Assembly: GCA_018985235.1 (NCBI GenBank)
Contig: JADGIG010000022.1
Span: forward strand, 1-42,016
DNA from: Sanchytrium tribonematis
Taxonomy: Eukaryota; Sanchytriomycota; Sanchytriomycetes; Sanchytriales; Sanchytriaceae
Direction: 5' to 3'
Length of the DNA stretch: 42,016 nt
Shown here: piece by piece, positions 20,347 through 29,987 of the stretch
Layout of the letters: every line of letters begins with the position of its first letter
Numbering within the stretch: the first letter of the stretch is position 1
Program-made: the position numbers and the translations under genes
The notes under the pieces: generated by a model
Seen by the model: the letters and a program-made list of their open reading frames with translations, nothing else
What the model was told of the DNA's origin: nothing
The model's database searches: none

Positions 20347-21576
20347 TTATTTACTCTTCTTTTTCTTTTTCTTCTTTTTCGTTTTGGTCTCCCTATCACT
20401 CATGTCTGAATAATTATACTCATTTTGCGGTCTAACTTGGACTTGTTGCATCTGATATTGCATTTGTTGCATTTGCATTTGTTGTTGAGCCTCTACTTGC
20501 CTCCTATACTCCAACTGCTCGTATTGCTGCTTGTATTGCATGAGTTCTTGCTCCCTGATTTTCATTTCCTCGATTTCTCTCTGTCTTTGGGCTAATTCCA
20601 GACGTTGTTGATCACGCTCAAAATCCATACTGAAGTTTCGACCACTTCCAGCACCTCTTTCAACCAATTGAGCAACGCCTGATTGTGAACGCCCTGTTAG
20701 TTGATATTTCATTTGCTTTTTCTGTTGTTCTCTTTGCTCAAGAACGCCAACTAAACCAGGGTTTGATTTTCTATTTTGCTGTGTCATCGCCTGAGTGTTA
20801 ATAAAAGGACCAGTCTGAAATTGTTGAGGATATTGATTCGGCATTTGTTGTTGTTGTTGATAAGGGTTGTACAAGTTGGGATTACTAAAAGGCATGGGAG
20901 AGACATTGTTGACAGGAAAACCTGTCATTGACTGCGGATATTGATAAGGATTAGGACTTGGTGCCATACTAGGTGCAAAAGGCCTGTTTTGCAACGGAGC
21001 ATTTGAATATACTTGAGAGCCTTTGTAAGCGACAGGCTCATCATCGGAAGAAACTTGGTTGCCTTTCTGGACAGGTAAAGAGTCAAAACTTCCCGAACTT
21101 GTGGATGAAGATGAAGACGATGATTCACTTGAACTACTTTCAGACGAAAGGTTAGCATCGCTGGAGCTGTCACTCGAAGACTCGCTGCTACTAGAATCCT
21201 TCTTTAATTTACCGGATCCTTTATTAGGATCCATCTGATTAATATTAATTAGCACTTTTTCGGTGGTTTTTGGGGATTTGTTTTTCACAGGAGCGCTTGA
21301 TTCACTTGAAGAGGAAGAGCTTGAGGATGAGGAACTTGAATCGCTTGAAGATTCTGAGTTGCTTTCGGAGTCTGAAGAGCTTGAGCTTTCTGAGCTACTT
21401 TCAACTTTTGCTTTAGGTTGTTTTGCCGGAATTTGTTTGGGGACCATTTTTTTAGCAGCAATAGGTTGTTCTTCGACTTCATCAAGGCTAATTATGGAGG
21501 AATCTTTAGATAAGCTAGATTTTGAATCTGTGTCTGACTCCAACTCAGAACCAGAAGATAGTTGTTGCCGATTCAT
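20347..21576 (-). CDS. Low-complexity acidic Ser-rich / Gln-rich protein with Lys tail
   Basis: A 409-aa protein with no domain that I recognise. Residues ~58-170 are two dense Ser/Glu/Asp tracts of the type phosphorylated by casein kinase 2 in nucleolar and chromatin proteins such as Srp40/Nopp140. Residues ~195-270 are Pro/Asn/Gln-rich with a short poly-Gln. Next comes a more conserved-looking stretch, RKSNPGLVGVLEQREQQKK, then a Glu/Arg/Gln helix (~315-385) likely to form a coiled coil, Met-Gln repeats, and an end of about nine consecutive lysines. The open frame is long and in single phase despite the skewed composition, so it is probably real. A nuclear or RNA-associated role is a guess from composition only. 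An antisense Leu/Glu frame is a shadow of the Ser tract. Confidence 0.72.
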   Translation of the reverse strand: MNRQQLSSGSELESDTDSKSSLSKDSSIISLDEVEEQPIAAKKMVPKQIPAKQPKAKVESSSESSSSSDSESNSESSSDSSSSSSSSSSSSESSAPVKNKSPKTTEKVLININQMDPNKGSGKLKKDSSSSESSSDSSSDANLSSESSSSESSSSSSSTSSGSFDSLPVQKGNQVSSDDEPVAYKGSQVYSNAPLQNRPFAPSMAPSPNPYQYPQSMTGFPVNNVSPMPFSNPNLYNPYQQQQQMPNQYPQQFQTGPFINTQAMTQQNRKSNPGLVGVLEQREQQKKQMKYQLTGRSQSGVAQLVERGAGSGRNFSMDFERDQQRLELAQRQREIEEMKIREQELMQYKQQYEQLEYRRQVEAQQQMQMQQMQYQMQQVQVRPQNEYNYSDMSDRETKTKKKKKKKKSK

Positions 21577-21606
21577 AAACTCTTCAAGGAGAAATTTGAA
21601 AACAAT

Positions 21607-24438
21607 TTATTTTTTACCAAACCTATGTAGAAGTACTCCCTCAATGGTCTGATTTTGATCGTCAGCTTCCTGTAATTCTTTTAAACTTTTTTGATCAAGC
21701 AAAAAATATGTAGTAAAATTTTCCCTTAATTTAACGACTTTAATTATGGCATCTTCATGACAAGCAATTAATTTGACGTCAGCGTTTGCCACATTTTCGA
21801 GTGGATGATTTGGCCAAGTCTTGACGAATTGTTCGAGAATTTCTAAATCAGATTCCAAAGGAATACAATCTTCTTGTCGAAATTGCCGAACAGGGTATGC
21901 ATTTCCAATTATTACGCTTTGGACAAAATCGATGATTGCCTGACAAACAATCACCTCTAAGTGATACTGCTGAGTAGCATCTAAAGGAACTGAAGTTATC
22001 CTTTGTTTGCAAAATGATGCCTTATCAAGAAAAGATTCCATTCTATAGTCATGAATTGTAGGAAAATAAAATGTTTCCCTAAAATTGGGAGCCACAATTT
22101 CTAGCAGTTTATCTGTGAAGTCTTTAGAAAATTCTGTAAAAGCTAGATCTAGTCTAAAGTATAATGATTGATAGACACCATAAAAAACAATTTTTGAATT
22201 ATTTTCAAAACAATTTTTTTTGACTTTCCTACAAACTCGCTTCAAACCTTGAAGTAAAAAACAATAGTTTGAATATTGGATTAAATACTACGTTAGAATG
22301 ATATATACATTTGAAATTGGCTCTTCTATACGCAATTTTGAGCCAGTGACTTTCCTTAATGGATTTTTAAGATAAAGTCTCGCTAAATGGTAGAAACTGG
22401 GACCTAAGCTTAAAATTAAATAACATGCTGTTTTTCTAGTCAACGACTTCACGTCTAATTTGCAAAACATATCTACAATTCTATTGACGAATAGTAAGAA
22501 ATTATACACTCCATCGGTCCTTAAATCTGAGAATAAATCCAGTTGATCTTTTTCATAACATTGCTGACCTATTCCTATCAATTTTGATGTCTCTTCAAAT
22601 ATCCAATTTTCCAAACAACTAAGAAGAAACCAACTTAAATCTACATTTCTGACATCTATTGCGTATTCTTGAAGCGCTCTTCCCATGAAAATGTGGATTT
22701 CATTCACCTTGTCACAGCATTGCTGAAATATTGAGCCAAAAGCTTTAATAGTCACTTTCGGGGTCTTCTCAAATATAGTTGAACACAGATTGTGAACATG
22801 CCTCCTCCAAAATAATTCTGGTCTCACAAATTTCGAAAGTGCTTCAAATCTTACACTCCAATCCTTAATAAATGTAGATTCTATGGCTTCTAGAAATAAC
22901 AATATTGTGTTTTCATCAAAATCTGAATTCGACGGTATTAAGATTTGAGTCAATTTAGCAATATTACGCTCACTTGCTTGTTTCATGATTAATTCCATTA
23001 ATCTGGAAATACTTGCTTTAACCCATTGCTCCTTTAGGCCTGAAATTGCAGAATTTTCGTAGGAAATCATAATTTCATGGCTAAATTCTACTGTTAATAA
23101 CAATTCACAGGTATCCAGATATAGTGTCACTATGTCGACACAAATGTCGCTTGCAAGATGATACTCTGTCACGATTTGTTTAAATAGTATATTTAGGTAA
23201 TACTGAGCAACTAAAGGACTTAACTTTACATTTGAAGCTGATTTATCCTCAAGCAGAAATTTAAATTGAGGCTTGATTAGTTCAAAATCAATGATCTCGG
23301 CGGAATAAAGTGCTAAGAAATTGCCCCATAATATCTGTCTGGGATGTAAGCAAAACAAATCACAAAACCATTTTATAAAAGGCTTATATTCCGAATCTTC
23401 GCATGACCAGCCATCGTTTTTAAATAAAGCAAGTTGTACCTTGCGAATCTCTGCGAACATAATCGATGTTAAAAACCCATGGTTCGTGTCTTGTTGAGAA
23501 AAATTAAACTTGAAAATCAATTGCATCCAGCGCATAAGCGTATCTAATACGCTATCATAATACGAGTTCTCGCCTAAAAATAAGTCTAGTATAGTAAATG
23601 CTTCATTTATGATTTCATCGAATTGAAGCGAGATGATTTTATCATCCATCTTTTTTATAATAATTGTTGATTTTTCTAGTAAAACAAATGCTAAAAGTTT
23701 AAATTGCCTGTCAGACCACTCTTTGTTTGACCGAAAATGTCTCGCTAAGACAAATTTTAGTAAAAATGGATCCTTGTTTAAGACGCAATAAGTCATTAAA
23801 ACACTTGAAAACTCTTCAATATTTTGGGTGCTATTGATATCGAGATTAATTGTTGTCGAGTCCATATTTTGATTTAATGGCACTATAGAATAATATTCTG
23901 CTAATTCAATACTCTTTTTCTTATTAATCCCATAAAACAATCTGATTTTATCACTTATTACATATTTTATATTAAAATTTGGCTTATTAAACAATAAAAG
24001 GCCTAGTAGTAGCTCAAAAGTGCCTAATTGCAGATCCTTAGTCGTTAAATTTGTACCTTTTTTGAAAAATTTATAATATTCAATTTTATCGTAATCAATT
24101 AAAACTTCAAGAACATTGAGGTGGGTAAAATTGGTTTCTTCTACTTCTGTAAATTCTTTGGAGTCACTTTCAGAAAGAGGAGACTGCAATAGTTGTGATT
24201 TTGCCAGTAACAGACTGGGTTTTTGAACAGGCATTGTAAACCATTCAACAGGTATTGCAAATTTTTCACTGCTTTTACAAAAAGAAACCAGCTCTTTGTA
24301 ATTGATCTTATAATCAAACGATTCATAGCCTTTAGGAATAGTTGCAGCACCTGATTCTATGCATTTTTTCAAAAGTAAATTCCCGAGCTCTTCAACTAAA
24401 TCGACATTAGATAGTGCTTTGCTTTCATTTTTTTGCAT
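21607..24438 (-). CDS. Large helical protein, function unknown (two exons)
   Basis: Exons 24438-22309 and 22287-21607 join across a 21-nt intron to give 936 aa. I do not recognise the family. The sequence is Leu/Ile/Phe-rich with regularly spaced amphipathic helices and no TM segments, signal peptide or catalytic motif, which looks like a HEAT/ARM-type solenoid, perhaps a large complex subunit. Segments that might seed a search are LHPRQILWGNFLALYS, PELFWRRHVHNLCSTIF and LSLGPSFYHLARLYL in exon 1, and FYFPTIHDYRMESFLDKASF in exon 2. The join is supported by frame continuity and the shared intron pattern, not by homology. Two separate genes are unlikely because exon 2 has no early ATG. It is divergent from alpha-SNAP. 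Confidence 0.75.
22288..22308 (-). other. 21-nt intron in the unknown helical protein gene
   Basis: Phase 0. It begins GTATATATC and ends TTCTAACGTAG, with a canonical CTAAC branch site in the same place as in the 19-nt introns. Its own TAG is in frame, so retention would stop translation at once. It is the only intron not 19 nt long. Confidence 0.8.
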
Positions 24439-24622
24439 TTTTAAACAAGATCAATTTGGGAAGATTGTTTGAAAATTGTTTTGAAATCAGCATTTAATTG
24501 AAAAATTTATTACGAAATTCCACTTGTATGGCTTTAAAATAGCACCGATTCCAAGGAGTTGCTTCACATTTTATATTTCAGTTTGTTTTATTTACAATTT
24601 GATAATTAGGCTGAAACATAAA
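24439..24622. promoter_or_regulatory. Divergent intergenic region (unknown 936-aa protein / alpha-SNAP)
   Basis: 184 A/T-rich bases between two divergent starts. An open frame runs into it from the alpha-SNAP gene, but the translated extension is hydrophobic and lacks family similarity, so it is read as promoter and 5' UTR. Confidence 0.4.
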
Positions 24623-25453
24623 ATGGAACTTGAGAAACAGGCTAGACAAAAATTGACTGGTTTTGGTTGGTTTGGCAACAAATATGCGGATGCGGCTGAT
24701 TTATTTTCTCAAGCTGCTAACCAATACATTATCGACAAAAATATGGAAAAAGCTACGGAAATGTATGAGCAAAGCTATCACAATTATATGCAAGCGCACA
24801 TGGAAGAAGACGCATTCCAAGTCGTTCAAAGCATGCTAAAGATTCTGAAAAAGGATCCAGAAAGTAAAGGTGAGGACAAATTATTAAATTACTCTGATAA
24901 ATTGATCCAACACCTTCTACAAAAGGGCAGATTTCATATGGCTGCAAACTTTGCAAAACAATTAGCGGAGGCTCATCATGATAATGCGGTCAAGATCAAA
25001 TATTATCTCAAGGCAGGTGAATGGTATGAGCAAGAAGATGCCAAGGCGTTGGGCATGAAATGCTATCATCTCCATGCAATGGCCTTGATGACCGACAAAC
25101 AATACGAATTGGCTCTAGCCAAGATGGAATATATATCCAGTAATGCTTTGAATGATAACTTGCAAAAATACATGGTGAAGGAATATCTGTTTGTTGCTTT
25201 AATTATCGCAATGAATTTAGACGTATTACTATTGAATCAAAAAATGCAAGAATACTCCAACATGGATCCATCATTTGCACAAACTCGCGAATATAAATGT
25301 ATTGAGCAATTGTCGAAATCCCTGGAAGAAGGAGATAGCGAGCAGTTTTCGACAGTATTGAGGCAGTATGACCAGCTATCTAAACTTGATGAGTTCAAGA
25401 CGAACCTTTTATTGAATGTTAAACAAAATATGGAGAAAGAAACATTTGCTTAA
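24623..25453 (+). CDS. SEC17: Alpha-SNAP (Sec17), SNARE disassembly adaptor
   Basis: A 276-aa TPR-like helical protein. It matches alpha-SNAP along its length: GFGWFGNKYADAADLFSQAANQY (family: FEEAADLYVQAANMF), KIKYYLKAGEWYEQEDA, KCYHLHAMALMTDKQYELA, and the C-terminal EQLSKSLEEGD, VLRQYDQLSKLDEF and NLLLNVKQNMEKE, which align with the NSF-stimulating end. It recruits NSF to SNARE bundles after membrane fusion. The ATG at 24623 (MELEKQARQKL) is chosen because the upstream extension is hydrophobic and unrelated. The stop codon TAA overlaps AATAAA. The GT2 gene starts 53 nt downstream. Confidence 0.95.
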   Translation: MELEKQARQKLTGFGWFGNKYADAADLFSQAANQYIIDKNMEKATEMYEQSYHNYMQAHMEEDAFQVVQSMLKILKKDPESKGEDKLLNYSDKLIQHLLQKGRFHMAANFAKQLAEAHHDNAVKIKYYLKAGEWYEQEDAKALGMKCYHLHAMALMTDKQYELALAKMEYISSNALNDNLQKYMVKEYLFVALIIAMNLDVLLLNQKMQEYSNMDPSFAQTREYKCIEQLSKSLEEGDSEQFSTVLRQYDQLSKLDEFKTNLLLNVKQNMEKETFA

Positions 25454-25457
25454 TAAA
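25452..25457 (+). terminator. Poly(A) signal overlapping the alpha-SNAP stop
   Basis: AATAAA shares two bases with the TAA at 25451-25453. Confidence 0.5.
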
Positions 25458-25506
25458 TTATTACCCCTGATTTTGCTGAAACCCAAACTTTTAACGTTTT
25501 TCAGGA

Positions 25507-27006
25507 ATGATCGCGTTTCTAATTCTGCCTATGTTTCTTTTTATTATGAGTACATTAGTATTGTTTTATAAATTTATGTGGTACGTCTTGATAGCAATTA
25601 ACTCTTTGCTTTTAATTTACACTGCAATTTACCTAAGAATGGTCTTCAAGCAAAAAGAGACAATAGAATTGGAACTTAAGAAGCCTTCTGAAAGTGGCAA
25701 TCATTACATTGTAATTCCAATTTATAATGAGGATTTTGGAGTATTAAGAAGTACTATTCAAGTTTTGTCGGAGCACGAATTCGCCCAGGATTACACTATT
25801 GTTTTTGCTTTAGAAAGCAGAGATATTAAGAAAAACGAGTACATGAAAAACCTGAACTCTTTTTTTGGTAATATGGTCCATGAGCATGGTACTGTTACCG
25901 AATTTGCTAGTCTGATTTTTAAAAGAGCACTGGTGACTTATCACCCAGAGGAGCTCATAAAGGGAAAGCATATGAATTTGAATTATTGTTTGAGACAGGT
26001 ATACAAATTCTGCAAAACTGATAATGCTCTAGTGACTGTGACCGATGCAGATGCACACATTCCCAATTTATATATCAATTATGTCAGCCGATTGTTTAAA
26101 CAAGCTAGATCCAAGTACATAATGTTTGCTCCCTCAACTTTGTTTGCTCAAAATCCATCGTGTGTTCCGACTCTAGTCCGCGTCAAGGATGCCAGCTGGG
26201 CAATTGGACATATGACTTCCTTGTCTCATTCTAAAAAAATTATGCCTTTAAGTAGCTATTCTCTGCCATTAGAATTAATTCACGAAATTGAGTACTGGGA
26301 CTGCACTGAGTATGGATTTGGAGAAGATAGCGCCATGATGTACCGCGCAGTTCAATATACTGAAAAACATGAAATTAGTTTTGATTTACAGGCAGTCTTA
26401 ATTCCTTTCAATTATTTAAATGTAAATACAGGTAGCTATTGGGAAACCATTAAAGAGAGATATAAACAATCACTCCGACACAATCTCGCATATTTAATGC
26501 TAGAGTTATCTATTTACAAAGCTTTGGAAATCAAAACTTTTAGAATGTATGGTCTGGTGGGGTCTTACTTTGAATGTGTTATCATGACTTTGTTGCTGGG
26601 TTGGATATGGCTGGTTGCAGGAATTTGCTGGTATGAATCCTTCCAAAATAGGCCTAATATCAATAGCGGCCTTCTTGAATATATTTTTGAACAAAATGTG
26701 GCTTTTTATTGGAGTGTTGTTTTACTTAAATTTCACTCTGTCTGTATATTATTAATATTGCCCTGCATTGCACTTGTTTATGACTTGAATCATTATTTTG
26801 TAGGAAAATTTAAACTTTATGGATTGGCCAAATACTCTCCTCACTCTATGCTGGCTCATTTTGATATTTGGTTTTTTCCTTTGTCTAGTGTGACTCTTAT
26901 AATGACTGCAGGTATCCACTCTGCATATAATATTTTTAAGCAACAGATGAATAAGTTCAATGGTTATGAATATGATTTTATGGTTGATAGTAGCAAGAAA
27001 TTATGA
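25507..27006 (+). CDS. Membrane family-2 glycosyltransferase
   Basis: A 499-aa processive-type GT2. Two N-terminal hydrophobic helices (~1-48) precede the catalytic domain: VIPIYNED (nucleotide-binding strand), VTDADAH (the DxD-type metal site), EYGFGEDSAMMYR (catalytic acid region) and the KERYKQSLRHN segment in the place of the Q/R-x-x-R-W motif. At least four C-terminal TM helices follow (~345-375, 395-425, 455-485). It probably uses a UDP- or GDP-sugar to make or modify a surface polysaccharide or lipid. It is not a typical chitin synthase, since QxxRW is degenerate (SLRHN). The substrate cannot be told from sequence. The start is taken at the first ATG after the alpha-SNAP stop. Confidence 0.82.
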   Translation: MIAFLILPMFLFIMSTLVLFYKFMWYVLIAINSLLLIYTAIYLRMVFKQKETIELELKKPSESGNHYIVIPIYNEDFGVLRSTIQVLSEHEFAQDYTIVFALESRDIKKNEYMKNLNSFFGNMVHEHGTVTEFASLIFKRALVTYHPEELIKGKHMNLNYCLRQVYKFCKTDNALVTVTDADAHIPNLYINYVSRLFKQARSKYIMFAPSTLFAQNPSCVPTLVRVKDASWAIGHMTSLSHSKKIMPLSSYSLPLELIHEIEYWDCTEYGFGEDSAMMYRAVQYTEKHEISFDLQAVLIPFNYLNVNTGSYWETIKERYKQSLRHNLAYLMLELSIYKALEIKTFRMYGLVGSYFECVIMTLLLGWIWLVAGICWYESFQNRPNINSGLLEYIFEQNVAFYWSVVLLKFHSVCILLILPCIALVYDLNHYFVGKFKLYGLAKYSPHSMLAHFDIWFFPLSSVTLIMTAGIHSAYNIFKQQMNKFNGYEYDFMVDSSKKL

Positions 27007-27081
27007 TGAATATCGCTTTAATTGCTCAAATAAATATCTTGGCCGAAAATTCTCAGAAAAAAGCCACATTCAGAGTTTTTA

Positions 27082-28456
27082 ATGAATTTTGAATTAAAGA
27101 AGTTCAATCCTTTTAAAAAGAAAGCAGCCAGTGAGAAATTGACCACTAACAGAAGTATTGAACAAGTAAATTTTAAAGATTCAGAGTCAACCTTAAAATT
27201 ACCAATTGACATCAGCGCCAGTACCTTACTTAAAGAGGATGAAAGCTATCCGATAGGTGGTGTAGCTGAGCGTGAGAAAAGATTTCAGGAGGTGTTGGAT
27301 ATCCTTTCTGGGAAAAAATTAAAAAAAGAGCTTGAAAAATATAAATTACTGAACTTTTTAGGAGATGGTACATATGGTTTTGTGTTGGCTGGGATTTGCA
27401 AAAGACATGGTGAAGTTGCAATTAAGTTTGTATTTAGACACAAAGTTAATACTAAAAACTGGGTTCATGACAAAAATCTTGGCTTTGTATCAAACGAAAT
27501 TCATTTTTTGTCAAAACTGCATCACCCAAATATTATCAAATATATTGAACACTTTGAGACACAGGACTACATAATCATAATTACCGAAATGTTTGGTTGT
27601 GAATGGAAACCTGGTTCAAAACACTTTCAACCAAATGGTATCAATGAAGGAATCAAATTGGTCGACGATAAAAATATTTTTAAGCCGGGTAGCTCTGATG
27701 AACATACACTTACATCTTTAGACTGGAATTCAAAGTCAAAGCTGAAACCCAGAGTCTCTTGTGATTTGTTTGAATGTGTAGATGCACATGAATATTTACC
27801 TGACAGAACCATCAGAAAAATATTTTCCCAATTAGCGTCTGCTATATTGTACCTCCAAATGAATAACATCGTTCATAGAGATTTGAAAGACGAGAACATT
27901 GTGGTGGACGAGTTTTATAGAATAAGATTGATAGATTTTGGTTCTGCTAGCTTCATTCCGGATGATCCAAAACAATATTTTGATAGGTTTTTAGGCACTG
28001 TAGACTTCGCAAGCCCTGAAATCCTGAAAGGATGTCAGTATAGAGGCCCTGAAGCCGAAATGTGGGCTTTAGGTGTTATACTTTATGTTTTGTTTTCCAG
28101 AAACATACCATTTAGAAATTTGAGAGAATCGGAAAGGGCGAATTTTGATGTTCTTCCAAGAATGAATTCTAGTATTCGTTATTTACATAGACGTAGTTCA
28201 TCTTCTGCGACGAATGCTGGAGCCAAATCTGTATAAAAGAGCCACAATATTTGAAATAATTGCCCATCCGTGGCTAAGGGGCGAAGGAAGTTGCTTGACA
28301 GAGGAGGAAATTAAGACTTCACAATCAGAGATAAAGAAAAGCGGACATTGGAACGGATCAATACCTTTAGTTCTTAGGCATGAAAATTCACCCAAACTAT
28401 CCGAAATTTTAAAAACTCACGCTACGAATCACGCAATGGAATCGATTATGGAATAA
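27082..28456 (+). CDS. PAS-kinase-type Ser/Thr kinase without a visible PAS domain
   Basis: Exons 27082-28171 and 28191-28456 join across a 19-nt intron to give 451 aa. The kinase domain starts at ~90: LGDGTYGFVLAG, VAIKFVFRHKV, HRDLKDENIVVDE, LIDFGSASF, GTVDFASPEIL and YRGPEAEMWALGVILY. SCDLFECVDAHEYLP and the YRGPE motif are typical of PASK/Psk1/Psk2. About 60 extra residues before SCDLFECVD are also usual for fungal Psk kinases. Splicing restores VVHLLRRMLEPNLYKRATIFEIIAHPWL-type kinase lobe XI; without it the protein ends early in an Arg/Ser-rich tail. Only ~90 residues precede the kinase, too few for a PAS sensor. Yeast Psk kinases control carbohydrate storage and translation. Confidence 0.9.
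28172..28190 (+). other. 19-nt intron in PASK-like kinase
   Basis: GTATTCGTTATTTACATAG, phase 1. Splicing gives RMNSNVVHLLRRMLEP, the kinase subdomain XI. Confidence 0.93.
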
Positions 28457-28457
28457 A
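28452..28457 (+). terminator. Poly(A) signal spanning the PASK-like stop
   Basis: AATAAA is made from the last Glu codon and the TAA itself (28454-28456). Confidence 0.5.
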
Positions 28458-28517
28458 TTAGCATTAATAAATTTAAGACACTCAATTTATTAATATTATA
28501 CCTGAACAGGAGCTAAA

Positions 28518-29987
<1,470 letters not shown>

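Noticed and set aside
21263-21652. A 129-aa plus-strand ORF rich in Leu, Glu and Ser.
   Set aside because: Antisense shadow of the Ser/Glu tract in the gene at 20347-21576.
24524-24622. A 33-residue hydrophobic N-terminal extension of alpha-SNAP.
   Set aside because: Alpha-SNAP is a soluble protein without a signal sequence; the ATG at 24623 matches family length.
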